The notes under the pieces are model-generated. The model was not told the origin of the DNA. It was given only the letters and a program-made list of their open reading frames with translations, and ran no database searches. From Acanthosoma haemorrhoidale (lineage: Eukaryota > Arthropoda > Insecta > Hemiptera > Acanthosomatidae), in contig OV884013.1 in the NCBI GenBank assembly GCA_930367205.1, positions 120,877,827-120,941,826 of the forward strand: 64,000 nt of DNA. Direction: 5' to 3'. The position numbers and the translations under genes are program-made. Positions 44,238-56,625 of this stretch are shown here, piece by piece (the first letter of the stretch is position 1; each line of letters begins with the position of its first letter).

Positions 44238-44520
44238 GGAGAACTGTATACCAGGCTCGTGACTTCATGGAAGTCACTGGTGGTTCTTGTTATTTTTAAG
44301 TAAGCAACTGACCTCCCTCCCTACTTCCTAGGATCTTATCCTTTTCTTATACATATATGTCTCAGCATAAGCCCCAGACCCCACTTTTGCCTGGACATTC
44401 CACCCAGTATGTAGTAACGTAACTCTTAATATTTGTATATAACAGTGTTTTGATTGTACTTCATAATAAAGCTTTCCTTTCTTTTCTTTTAAAAGACTCT
44501 CCTCTACAAAGATTATTTAA
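44238..44520 (+). mobile_element. Retroelement 3' end, family C, copy 3
   Basis: gaactgtataccaggctcgt, catatatgtctcagcataag, aacagtgttttgattgtact and cataataaag match the copies at 32165 and 35624. ttttaaaagactctcctcta and caaagattat after the AATAAA are shared with the 32165 copy only. Confidence 0.7.
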
Positions 44521-44817
44521 CTGACGTGACTTTTTTATTTATTTTTTAAAGATACTGTTATTGCTTTGTATTTTTTACCTCCTCCATTAAAAGGTCTCGG
44601 CATGTTGTTAAATACCTAAAATCAATATTATATAAAGCCCCGCCTATTTAAAGGTAAAATACGTAAATGCGTGCGTCACTCTTCTTATTAATATTCGGTA
44701 TTAACGAAATCACAAATATGAAAATCTTGCCACAACCCGTTTTTATTTTTAATTGAAAAAATTAACCAATTAACCATATATTTAATTTATTTTTTTTAAT
44801 AAAGTCTATTGTAACAG

Positions 44818-44921
44818 GATAGGAAGATATAATGACGAAATATACGCTTTTGAAACGCCCGTTAAAGTCTCCTTGAGTAAGGACAGGGAAGGCCACGTCC
44901 TTACGACCACACCCTCGGCCG
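44818..44921 (+). CDS. Orphan exon candidate, unknown gene
   Basis: Between an acceptor-like ttgtaacag (to 44817) and a donor-like gtaaca (44922) an open stretch of 34 codons reads IGRYNDEIYAFETPVKVSLS and KDREGHVLTTTPSA, then the first base of a Gly codon. It is clearly GC-richer than the surrounding DNA and protein-like in composition. I do not recognise the family. It may be an internal exon of a gene with distant neighbours, or a pseudogene fragment. Without the splice the frame would continue for about 70 codons. Confidence 0.35.
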
Positions 44922-45149
44922 GTAACAGCCTGTGTCAATGTACTCTTCGAGGCTTAAGACATTTACAACAAATCATAACGTATTTTAAATGGATGAAATT
45001 GTATAATATTAGTCATCAATGTCTCAAATTTAATTTCTATCAACTAAATTGTTTTGTTTTTTCAATAAAAAATAAAGGACCTAACAAGAACAGAAACAAT
45101 GCCCAGATAAAATTATTGAGAATAAATCACTCGGTAGCTTGATCAACAA

Positions 45150-47090
45150 TACTTCATATTTTGTTTGTCAACGGTGTCAATTAAATTTAACAGAATTTAA
45201 AATTTCTCAGCTGTCAATCTTATGACAGTATATATATATATATACATATATTATTACGTTCTTCAAAGAAATTAGTTTTATTTTTAAATTTAAATTTAAT
45301 TTATTTACTATTTATTATTAGGTTCTATTAACAGAAATAATTCTGGCAAAAAGATAAATTTAATTACTGATTAAAAAAAAACTTATATTAATTATATATA
45401 AATACTTGTCTATAATTTTGCTTCTTCTTCTTCTTTTATCCTCATCAATTATTTTCAAAACGTATCAATTCTTTTTCGTGCAGTGTCTCTTCTTGGTTCT
45501 GCTAAGTTCAATACCACTAACTAAAAGAAATTTTAAAGTTTTTCTGACACACAATTTACAACTAACATGTATCACGGGCTGATTCCAAAACTAGAGTGAG
45601 TAATGCTGTGTTCTCATCATAACAACAACTATACTATCTTTTGTTTTTTCCTCTACTCTCAATTGTTTTTATTTTCGCCTTCTTGATATATGCTTTGAAT
45701 AACATATTTATATTTCAATTTCTTGATATACAAAGTCTATAATATTAAATATCACAACAATATATATATATGTGTGGCCATCTTCCTAATATGGTACTTG
45801 CTGTCCCAGAAGACTTTTTTTGGAGCAAATTTCAAAGCAGAACATTTCTTGTTTTATTTCAGGCGATTTGGTTTGTAACCCAGCACAGTAGGTAAAAAGA
45901 TTGTCGGGTTTTTAAGAACTTGTTGGCACGACTTCATCACTCCAACGTTATGAATCATTTCGGCCAAATACACCCGAGGTACTACTCTGTAGCTAGCAGG
46001 GGTGCATTCAAACTCCAGTCGGTATAGTGATTAAATTTGGAAAATGATTAATAGGCAATTGGTGTCGGCAATTACATAATTTAAAAAAATTCACTTAAAT
46101 CATGTGTTTAGAAATTGTTCACAGCCATAAGTAAACTCCTTTATTGCATCATTTGACTTAAGGAGTGAACTGCTTAGAGCGATAATAACCATCATAGACT
46201 TCTTTTAAAATTATACGGTTAAGTGGTTTTCTCATTAAATAAATTAATTGACACTATTACTTACTATTTCGGAAAAGAATTAACCTTAATAATTTAAAAA
46301 TAAAAAAATAATCAGTACTATGACAAATCACTTTAAAAAATGGGTAGAACTGGTACAATTTTTAACCCCAAATGAGAAAATAAATTAATGGCAGTTTTAA
46401 AAGTTGGGGTTAAAATATATTTCATCCAAGCCAAATAATAGTTCTCCTGAATACTTCCATATTGATTAAAGAACATCAGAGTAATTCATTTTTCTACTTC
46501 TGTATAATGCTTATATAGATATAAAGTTTTAGTACACGACACTTAAAAGCCCTTAAAGGTCGACTGAAGGCCTTGGAAGCTGGTCACAGTCATATATAAA
46601 TAAATTCAAGCGAATTAAAATAATATAAAATAAGTAATTAATACGGTCGGGACTCAAAACTCTGACAACCGTCTGGATATGAACTTTTCTTGAACTCGTA
46701 ACAAGTGTCCACGATCAATGAAAGAAAAAGACACAGTGTGCCTCCTAATTTTACTTACAGAGAGATTTTATATTTGAAATTATAAAGAAAATTATATAAA
46801 AAAAAATTTTTATAGTTGGGGCACTCACATATTGTTGCGGTTAGAGAAAAAATTAATTATATAAAAGTTCTTGTTTGCATATCACTTATAGTTTGTAAAA
46901 TAAAAGCAACTGGTTGCTGTTCTTCCATAAATCTTTTGAATGATGATTACATTTGATCAGTTCGTTCGATATGAATAACATTAACAGGAAATTTGCCACT
47001 ATGTATATAGCACGTAAATATTAAATATCACTAATAGTTCGTGAAATAGAAGCATTTTGACTTATTTAATATTCTTATTGTAATCATGAA
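45150..47090. other. AT-rich DNA, no feature recognised
   Basis: The stretch contains TA-rich runs (about 45228-45250 and 45760) but no coding frame, inverted termini or known repeat that I can support. It leads into the tandem units that begin at about 47.1 kb. Confidence 0.5.
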
Positions 47091-47605
47091 TTTCCTGCTT
47101 CCTCGGAATACTCCGGGAACAGTCACCTACCCAGACTATTAGTCAAGGGTTAGGCTCCCTTAAAAAATAATTTAATAAAAATCAACATGCAATTTTTCTT
47201 AAGTTCTGAAGTTCAATAGCTGTGTAATTGTGAAATGACAGTGTGCAATAAACCTAGATATTTAACTAATTTATTAAATTCCACTTCTGCGATAATTAGA
47301 TAATTATCTACCATTTCAAATTTTGGAATGATTACTTTTAATTAAAATTTAAATCAAGCTTTATAGATTAATTTTCCAGTATCTTATTTAATCATAGAAT
47401 GAAATATATAAATAGAAACATTGTACTTATATTTGTCAAATAAAAGATGATTGGTTTGTTTATATAGTGATATAAATAAGTAAAGAATATATTTTTTTTG
47501 AAAAACAAATTTGTCATGTTATGTTTGTGTGAGTGAGTGTATGTAGTACATAGAAGCTGAAAATCTAAAGACCTTAAATTCAAATTAACAAAACATGCAT
47601 CTTAC

Positions 47606-47631
47606 CTCTGGCCTGGAGTGATAATTGTCAC
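47606..47631 (-). other. Micro-exon-like site Y, 26 nt (paired with 48651-48676)
   Basis: On the minus strand ttttcttttcag precedes and gtaagatgc follows GTGACAATTATCACTCCAGG plus CCAGAG. The copy one unit away (48651-48676) keeps the 26-nt length, the acceptor ttttttttcag and the donor gtaagatgc, with three changes inside. Frame 1 would read VTIITPGQ here and VIIITPGS in the other. Whether it is ever spliced cannot be known from sequence alone. Confidence 0.25.
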
Positions 47632-48120
47632 CTGAAAAGAAAAAAAAATATTAATTAATATTTCTTTAAAATCATATTTTATTAAAAAAATAATGTCTAT
47701 GGCAACAAAGTTACTGTTTTGAATGTTTCTATAATACATATTCATAATAATATGTATTATATTAAAGCAATGGACTGCTCTTGCGACTACACTTAATAGT
47801 TTCATGTTTCATCTTATACCTTTGTAGACTTGTTCATTAAACCTCAAGAGAATCCCTAATTTGTTTTTCTATCAACATCAGATTTAAAAGTTAACTAATA
47901 AATCACACATTTTATCAAAAAAGAAACATCCATAGATGTAATGTAAATAATAAATTAATAAATGGAAAAATAAAACTAAATACTTTGCTTACCCCAAGCT
48001 TATTCCTTGTGATGGCAGCAATGATGTTACTCGAACCGATGACACATCAGAAAAAAAAACACTCGATCCTAAAAGGGCACTTTAACTCCGGGTAATTAAC
48101 GGCACAATTAAAAATCTTAC

Positions 48121-48170
48121 TATTGTACCGATACAAGACGGATTATAACTCCCAGAATTAATAGTTGAAC
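48121..48170 (-). other. Micro-exon-like site X, 50 nt (paired with 49142-49191)
   Basis: On the minus strand gtcttttcag precedes gttcaac... and gtaaga follows. The matching segment in the next unit (49142-49191) is also 50 nt, with the acceptor gattttcag and the donor gtatga. The inside is much less conserved than the flanks, which argues against a conserved peptide. Kept as a candidate only. Confidence 0.2.
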
Positions 48171-50369
48171 CTGAAAAGACAGTGGAAAAAAATTTCATAA
48201 ACAAAAAAATCAGCATGCAACAATGCTTCTTCAGCTCTGAAGATCAGTAGATATGTAATTGTGAAGTGATACTATACAATAAACTGAAATATTTAACTAA
48301 TTTATTAAATTTCACAAATTCGTGATGATTGCTTTTAACTAAAGTGTAAATCAAGATTTATAGATTTATTTACCAGTATATCTTACTTAATCACAGAATG
48401 AAATATATAAATACAAATATTGTTCTTATATTTGTCAAATGAAATGTATTGTTATATGTATATAAAATAATTGTTTATATAATGAACTAAATAAGTAAAC
48501 ATTATATTTTTTTAAAAAGCCAAATTTCCTATTAATGTAAAAAAATTTTTATCAATAAAGAACTTGTCACATTGTGTTTGTGTGTGTGTAACATGTAGAA
48601 GCTGGAGTTCTGAAGACCTGAAATTCAAATTAACAAAACATGCATCTTACCTCGAGCCTGGAGTGATAATTATCACCTGAAAAAAAATTAATTAATATTT
48701 ATTTGTTAAAAAAAAAATTCTATACTCACAAGGTTACTATTTTTCATGTTTCTTTATTTTAAAATTAATTATTTATTCACAATAATGTATTGACATCAAA
48801 ATGTTTAAAATATAAAAGAAACGGACTGAAACTTCCTCTATACTTCCTTTTTCATAACAAGGCTTTATAGAATTGTTCAAAAAACAATTGTTTGAACGCA
48901 AGTACGTCCCTAGTTTGAATTAAATTCCTAGTTAATTTAAAATTAATTAATAAACATCCAAAGATGTAGTGTAACAATAACACAAAAATATAATATTTTA
49001 CTTACCCCAAGCTTCTTTCTATATTCCTTGTGATTAGCAGCAATGTTGTTACCGATGACACACCACGGAAAAACAAAAAAAAATCGATCCTAAAAGGGCA
49101 CTTTAACTCCGGATTCTAAACTGCACAATTATAAATCATACTACTCTACCGGTACAAAATGCATTTTGACTAGCGGTTCTACAAGTTGAACCTGAAAATC
49201 AAGATTATCAGTATCTTATTTAATCTGAGGACGAAAACTACAAATACAAATCATTTTCTTATATTCGTCAAATGAATGGTGATTGGTTTTTTTAGATAAT
49301 GTTGTTAATAAATAAAGAATTTGTGACTAATAATTACATGTTTAAAAATGTCTACATTATTTGTTTTGACTAGTTTATTATTCTTTATGTAATGAGGAAT
49401 TTCGCACTTCCTCGGAATACTCCGGGAACATTCACCTACCCAGACTATTAGTCAAGGGTTAGGCTCCCCAGAAAAATAAAATAAAGTAGAATAAAAAAGT
49501 TCATAATATAAAATAAAAATCAACATACAACGCGCAATTTTTCTTTGGAAGTTCAATAGCTGGGTAATTGTGAATTGAATTTATGCAATAAACTTATTAC
49601 CTACAATTACCTACCATTTTTTTCCCCCAAAATTGGTGATGATTAATTAATTTTAACTAAAATGTGAAGATTTATAGACTAATTTTGCATTCAGTATCTT
49701 ACTTAATCTTGGAATGAAATCTATAAATGCAAAACATTGTTCTTATATTTGTCAAATGAAAGGTGATTGGTTTCTTCATATAATGAAATAAATAAGTATT
49801 GAATAAATTTTTTTATAACCCATAATTTCCTATTACTGAACAAAATTTTTTATTAATAAAGAATTTGTCACATTGTTTGTGCGTGCATGTGTGTGTATAG
49901 CCTGGATGGATAGACTTCTTTAAAATGTTATTTTATTAAAAAATAATTTCAATACTAACAAAGTTACTATTTTGAATATTTCCTTATTACAATTTCACAT
50001 TGTCTTATTGGTATAATAATATGCAACATATTAAAGCAATGGACGCACTGCTGAGACTATACTTAATGATTTTATTATTATTTAACCGGGGTATGGGCAA
50101 TATTCTTAAGTTAATCATAAAACTCTCTAATACCATGACACAGCACCATTTGAAATATATTTGCCAACATTTTGTCACATATTAAGTTTTACAGATCCAC
50201 TCTCGGTGCCGACCATCACATGTGATAATTGTTTACAATAATATTTCTCTGTAAACTATATAAACCAATAACAAGTTGAATGAAACAAATGTTTTGTTTC
50301 GACGCTTCTCACCATGTTATTTTTTATTTAGGTTTTATTTAAAATGTAATTTTATTTATATTTATGTAT

Positions 50370-52846
50370 ACAGCTCAATGATGTCGACTAGCAAAAATAT
50401 AATACTAATGACATGGATTGCCAAGACCAAACATCATAACAATACAGAATTTAAGCTGCTTCTACATCATAGTCAACCCAATTTAGTATCTTTTAGTGAA
50501 ACAAGACTATCAACTCATGAGCGAATTTCTGTAATCCGTCTATGTCATGTATCGGAAAGATAGAAACCGAATGGGTTATGGAGTGATGATTTTAATTAGA
50601 TCAGATGCATCAAACTAAATAGGCCGATGAATAATCTTGTTCACACAGAAGCAGTCATGGTTCAATTTGAGCTTGATGATAAAAATTTATTGGCGATTGT
50701 GACCTATATCCTTCCTAACAAACAAATTATACACTGTTGATTTAATTAAAATATTAATTAAAAATTTAAACCTAAATTCCAAAAAATGTGCAGTGTACAC
50801 AAACAAAAATGGTAAAAAATTTTAAAAGCACAGCATCGAATTACACTACCTACTCAGAATACATCTAAGTGGTGGTTTAAGCCAAGCATTATTGATCTGT
50901 TCCTCACAAGAAATATTCCAAATCTTTCAAGATTCATTTCGATTCCTCGTTTCAACTCCGACAACAACCCAGTGATTTTCCCCATTGAAAAAGAAATTAT
51001 TAAAAATCCTTCCTCATGAAAAATCAAACTGAGAGAATTTTGAAAATTTTTAGATAAAAAGATCGGCATTAAACCGTCCATTTATCATTCATCTGGCATT
51101 GACAAATCTATAACTTAATAAAATGAGGCAATAAAATCCGCAATGATAACACCCAATACCAAGGGCTTCCCACTCCAATGGACATATGCCATTGCCGAAC
51201 TGTTTGAAAGCACTCATAGAAATTAAAAACTAAATCAACAAGAAACATGAACATATCAACAGCCCATTAGGTCAATTTTATTCTAACCAGTTAAATTTTC
51301 ATGTCCGAGCCCAACTGAAAAAATGAAAACTGATCATGTACTCTAAATTAATTTCCCCCTGGAGATAAAAATATGAAGAAAATACATAAAATTTCTACTA
51401 ATATCAAACCATGTATCCCACCTCCAAAGTCTAACAACAAATTTTTTTATTCAAATAAAGACAAATTAAGGGACATCAAATTATGACCAAATTGTAAATA
51501 GAACCACCTCTCAATTCTTAAAAATATCTGTACCACATTCTTTTCCATCCATTTCTTCAAAAGACTTATGTAAACAAATAAAAGTGCATAAAGTACGAAA
51601 ATGGCCAGGAGTACAATGCCACTTATAGTCATTACAAATTTCAGCAAACAGGCAATCATATCCCTCATTAAAATCTACAATAGCATTCTCTGACACAGGT
51701 ACTTCCCTCCATCCTGGAAAATAGCAAAAATCATCATAATACCTAAACCAAACAAAGACTATGCAAGCATAGGAAGACCAATTAGTCTTGAATATTTTCT
51801 CAGAAATATTTGAAAAAGTTATACTACAAATTTGACAATTAATTGGTGTCAGACCACACCAATCCATAGTCGCACAGCTTGCACTGCAGATTGAGCCTAT
51901 CACCAGGACGGCCTCGAGGCTCTTGTCTACTTTCAACCCTTTGTAATCTATGAATCTCTGATATCCCATCATACCCCAAAGTTAAAAGATCGTTACATGC
52001 AAACAACACAGCAATCTACTCAGGGTCACTTAAAATTGATACAATAATGAATAGATTACAGACAGAAATGGAAAAACTCAAACTTCGAGAAAAAAGTAGA
52101 GTATGAATAGTATTCATCAAACCTAGGCCATTATTAACCCACCATTTATCCTTGAACTATACCCAAATACCATGGTCGCGTTTCATACACTACCTAGGAG
52201 TAACCTTAGACCGTTCCCTCAATTTCACAAACCGCGTAAACAATAAATAAAACTAAACTAAAAACCTCATGAGTAAAATATCACCCTACTTCCACAAAAA
52301 ATCGAGACCGACCCCTGAAAACAAATTAGCACTGCATAAAACAGTAATCCCCCACACATTGACATATACTGCACCGGTTTGAAGTTACACTTGTCCTTCA
52401 AATTACAGGAAATTTGAATTTGTTCAAAACATCAGTAGGTGGATAATTAACAATTACCCTCGGCACACCAAGATAACCACCGTTCTAACAGACTACAATT
52501 ACTCACAACCACAGCAGTATGTACAAACCCAGAATGAGAATTTCTTTTTTCTAACTTCCATACCCGAAAACCCAATAATAAGAGAAATAGTCAATCACAG
52601 ACATTCCCTCAAAAGCCCACAAAACACATCTTGTTGGAATAGCACTAAATTAAATTTATATTTAGTTATCTTAATTTTATTTTATTATTAATATCGTTTT
52701 ATTATGTAGTTTTTCCTTCGTACTGTAAGAAACTTCGTACACATCAATACGGTCTCAGTGGGCAAATTATGTAATAATTTTAATTTGTGCTTCTGAGCAA
52801 GATTGTAAGACATCTAAATAAATTTATATAAAAAAAAAAAAAAATA
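50370..52846 (+). mobile_element. Jockey-like LINE with endonuclease and reverse transcriptase relics
   Basis: Frame-broken coding covers both LINE domains. At the 5' end comes the AP-endonuclease-like NIILMTWIAKTKHHNNTEFK, LLLHHSQPNLVSFSETRL. Near 51.6-51.8 kb reverse-transcriptase fingers read ISLIKIYNSIL, HRYFPPSWKIAKIIIIPKPN and KDYASIGRPISL. Near 52.2 kb IHYLGVTLDRSLNFTNRVNN is followed by a Trp-rich C-terminus (FEFVQNISRWIINNYPRHTK). The element ends in poly(A) at about 52831-52846. It is the longest LINE copy here but is full of stops. A 153-codon minus-strand frame at 51511-51972 is its shadow. It interrupts the tandem units. Confidence 0.85.
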
Positions 52847-53699
52847 CTGACATAATAATATTAAAGCAATGGATTGCTGTTTTATGTTTTAATGCTTAAC
52901 CAATTAAATTGAAAGTCTGCAATAAAACACTATTTAACTATTTTGATTTCTGATATAATTACTCCTTGAACTATATATATTTATCATATCACATGTACAT
53001 ATCAGTACATATCACATGTACTTTTTTTTCCTAATTAATTTTAAACTAAAATGTGAATCATGATTTATAGATTAATTTTCAAGTCAGTATTTGACTTAAG
53101 CAAATAATTGAATCAAAATTCAGTCGTTATATGATGTTTTTGATCTCCAAAAAGGAAGTAATGAATTAAAATTTCATTGTCTTCAATGTAATGTCTATTT
53201 ATTTAACAAACGTTTATTAAATGTTATACAATTCATTCATCATTCAATGATTCACGTTTATTAAGATATTTATAAACGTATAATTATAAGTAATAGCTGT
53301 TTTATTAATTTACAGTTTGCATTTAAATTCAAAACGTGATAATCGATAGGTGCTATAACGAAGGCTGGGGCACTTGAAGCGAGTGATGATATCGATGGGT
53401 AAATAGATTATTTTTGAAAGAAAATTTTTATTCTTCCCGATGGGTAAACTCATATAAATATATGAGATACATTGATAGAATATTAAATACATTTAGCTGA
53501 TTCATAATTGATAAATGAATAGTTGTCCCCCACCCTCTCACATCTGGTGTATAGACCTTCAGAAATCTATATTTACAACGAAATGGTTACAACTGCAGAC
53601 AAATAAGAATGCAATAATTCGAAGTAGAAGACATTAGATTGATAATTTTCTTTGTTATCTTGAGGGCGTTGTAAAATCTCATTCCGAGACATTAGAGGG

Positions 53700-53802
53700 A
53701 CTATTTGTTTTGTCAACGGTTGCGTTGGCAGCGCCTCGCTCCGCCATTCGGTCGGATTCAGCGTCTCCTCGAGCATCTATTCAGCTCGCTTCCAACCAGG
53801 CC
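53700..53802 (+). promoter_or_regulatory. Putative TATA-less promoter and 5' UTR
   Basis: A CpG-containing GC-rich patch (gcagcgcctcgctccgccat, tcctcgagcatctattcagc) stands out from AT-rich surroundings and ends at the ATG of a signal-peptide exon. TTCAGCG near 53758 and TTCAGCT near 53780 resemble arthropod initiators. No TATA box is present. Confidence 0.45.
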
Positions 53803-53875
53803 ATGTTTGAATATTGTGAATTGAATAATGTGGTTATGGTCATTGTACTATTCACAGTCGTTACAAACACGGGCG
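53803..53875 (+). CDS. Signal-peptide first exon of an unidentified secreted or membrane protein
   Basis: From ATG at 53803 the exon encodes MFEYCELNNVVMVIVLFTVV, then TNTG, and ends one base into a Gly codon before a good donor (gcg|gtaagt). The hydrophobic core after a short N-terminal segment fits a signal peptide, and the phase-1 end resembles the first exon of the Ly6 gene. The frame is open upstream to 53710, so a longer N-terminus is possible. The next exon was not found; it may lie beyond 64000 on this strand or be too short to recognise. Confidence 0.5.
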
Positions 53876-54479
53876 GTAAGTATTTAAAGCAGCTCAAGGG
53901 TAAGTAGTTTTGCCGCAGTTGTAATGTAATGAAGTAACGTTGAATATTTAAATTTCTATCGGAGTTCCATTGTTGATCCAATAATATTTTGTTCGAATAT
54001 TATGTGCTGATAGATACTGTAATATTTTCTCCTTATAGTAAAACAAAAAGGCAAATAGTGGACCATGTGTATGTAGACTTGTGAAGGTTATATTTCCTTT
54101 TTAATGCCGTACTAATGTTAGATACCATTTAACGTACCTTATTAAACATTAATTTTAAGCATAGTTGTATTAGGATAACAATTAAATGGCCACCCAGAAG
54201 AAAATAACCATGGGTCGGGGAATGTATTCATCCTTTACAGAGTTTTATTGTTTTTCATTTAAGGTTGTAAACAAAAGCATCACGCTTTCAATCATAGCGT
54301 GGGGCACAGTTGCGCAACCTAGAGAAAATTTTCGTTTCGGAGGGAATTTAGCCTAATCATGCTGAATTTTTACATAAACTGAAATACAATTATTATATTT
54401 CTTAAATGTGTTTTTGATTTTTATTTATTTATAAAATAAATACGAATATGTCGACTCATGATATTTGTGTTCTATTTTT

Positions 54480-55620
54480 TAAAACCTACCCCTAACCTAA
54501 TCACCCCATCTGTTATCAATATGATCGTTTGATTTCTTATGTAGTGAACATTTATTCTAAGTGGAATATATTCAGTAACTGATATAAATTAAAGTATGAT
54601 AGTTATAACCTCCTATTGGGAAGGGTCTCACCTTACCCTGGGATGGCCTGATCAGCTGATAAAAAGTAACCAAACCTACTCTTAATCACCCCACCTGGTA
54701 TCAATACGATTGTTTGATTTTCTTCAGGCTCAGGAATAAAAGGATCGATTGATTTATGATGTAGTGCACATTAATTCAAAGTGGAATATATTCAGTAACT
54801 GATATAAATTAAAGTATGATAGTTTTAACCTCGTATAGGGCAGGGTCTCATCTTACCCTGGGATGGCCTGATCAGCTGATAAAAAGTAACCAAACCTACT
54901 CCTAATCACCCCACCTGGTATCAATATGATTGTTTGATTTACTTCAGGCTCAGGAATATAAAGATCCATTGATTTCTTATGTAATGAACATTTATTCAAA
55001 GTGGAATATATTCAGTAATTGATATAAATTAAAGTATGATAGTTTTAACCTCCTATAGGGAAGGGTCTCATCTTACCCTGGGATGGCGTGGTCAGCTGAT
55101 AAAAAGTCACCAAATTAATTGCTGTCCTTAGTCAACTACAGCAATTGGTCCTGGCACCGGAATATTTATATACATAACCTAATGAGTAATTAAGAATTAT
55201 GGTTATTAATACGAAAAATATTCTAATTTTTTTTAAAGTTTAAATAAATTTGAAGTCCCAGCGAGCTTGGAGTACTGTTTTAAATTATAACACATTAAAA
55301 AAAGATCATAGGCAATAATTTTTATTAAGTAATTTGAAATTAACAATCTAGGGTGTGTTTCCGCCTCTTGCATTTGAAGGGGCATCGGGTTAATAAGGTT
55401 TTGAGTAAATTCGTGGGTGATATTTTCGTATTATTTCCGATGCCAGGCCCAGTTGCTATAGTTGACTAGGGACAGCACTTAATTTGGTGACTATCAGCTG
55501 ATCAGGCCATCCCAGGGTAACATGAGACCCTTCCCTATAGGAGGTTATAACTATCATACCTTAATATATATCAGTTACTGAATATATTCCGATTTGAATA
55601 AATGTTCACTATTTCGTATT
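54480..55620. repeat. Foldback structure with 220-bp subrepeats in the left arm
   Basis: ggaatatattcagtaactga and ccctgggatggcctgatcag recur at 220-bp spacing (54561, 54781, 55001), giving three subrepeats. One subrepeat is present in inverse orientation at about 55480-55615 (ctgatcaggccatcccaggg). The inner arms also pair: ccaaattaattgctgtcctt...caactacagcaattggtcct near 55110 with its inverse near 55440-55490. The loop is about 240 bp. Long arms with tandem subrepeats are the hallmark of Foldback-type elements. Confidence 0.75.
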
Positions 55621-55624
55621 ATTC

Positions 55625-56480
55625 AACTCCTGAAGCTAATCTGGTAAAGTTGGACATCTCTATGTTCCGGTAGAGAGAGATGCTTTGGTCCACTGTCTTC
55701 GATATAATATTTTATTCCAAATATGCTAAGTTTTTCCTCGTAAAAGATTGGTTTTGGTCAAATAAATGTTGGACTGTAATAATGTTTAGCCTCGCTAGGC
55801 TGAAGGATATCTAATCACCTGTTGGTTTTCAATCGCAAAATGATAATTTTTAAATTTACTTCATCTAATGTAGAGCAAAGACCACATACAAATACTGAAG
55901 GCAGAATAAACATTATTTATTTGAATCGAACAAAAAATTAATTGTGGACATATCGTTCTCCTTTAGGGAGGGTAGTCATTTCTCTACCACCTCTCGAATG
56001 GGGTCGTCATTTTCGATATTTCAATATTATATTAATTATTTACGTTGCACTTTCCTACAACTAATGAATCAGTTGAAAGATTTATTTTTTTCAATTGCTA
56101 CTGATTTTTGGCACAAGTGAGAAATTGAGATGGTATGTCGGCACTCTAGCCGCAAAATTCATTGTAAAGGGTATTTATTATTCAGATATTTCCAATATCT
56201 TGTTGGAAAATGATAAATTGACAAAAACTAGTCGTTCAATTGAAAAGTGCTCATTTAAACAATAATTAATAGGCATATAAAAATAATTACTATATAAAAT
56301 CTTACAAATGTTTCGATATATGCATTTATCACATTATGTTGTATTATTGTCGCAATGAATGAAATGTTTCTTTTTTTTTTCTTAAGAAATTTGCTTTCCT
56401 TCAATGTATTCTTATCGACTTTTCATTGTAAAAAAGTTAACTTATTAGGGTGTTATTAATACTTACTATATAATATAATT
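55625..56480. other. AT-rich DNA, no feature recognised
   Basis: I find no open frame with family resemblance and no repeat shared with other parts of the window. Confidence 0.5.
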
Positions 56481-56484
56481 ACTA

Positions 56485-56625
56485 ATCAGTGGACTCTCAC
56501 CACTGTACCGCAACATTTCCACCTCTACCAAGGTTTCCCTCACTCCACTTTTAAACAGGTAACAAATAAATTTTCCCTTATCTATAATTTTAAAATTTGA
56601 GAGCTAAGAAAAAAAAAAAATAATT
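56485..56625 (+). mobile_element. LINE B 3' end, diverged
   Basis: cagtggactctcaccactgt and tttgagagctaagaaaaaaa match the LINE B tail at 28630-28841. The middle is diverged or deleted, and it ends in a run of A. Confidence 0.55.

Larger units (their letters stand above)
47096..53130. repeat. Diverged tandem units of about 1-1.3 kb, last one split by a LINE
   Basis: Homologous landmarks recur in order. gaatgaaatatataaata occurs near 47.40, 48.40 and (variant) 49.71 kb. cctaaaagggcactttaact occurs near 48.07 and 49.09 kb. A block starting cctcggaatactccgggaac occurs at 47.10 and 49.41 kb. attaaagcaatgga occurs near 47.76, 50.03 and 52.86 kb. Copies differ by many substitutions and indels, so the expansion is old. 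A further piece, with ttccttgtgatgg and cctaaaa-ggcactttt-aactccg, is at the window end (63878-64000). Splice-like micro-exons in the units are listed separately. Confidence 0.7.

Noticed and set aside
51511..51972. 153-codon minus-strand frame (MMGYQRFIDYKGLKVDKSLE...)
   Set aside because: It is antisense to a decayed LINE reverse transcriptase whose conserved motifs are on the plus strand.
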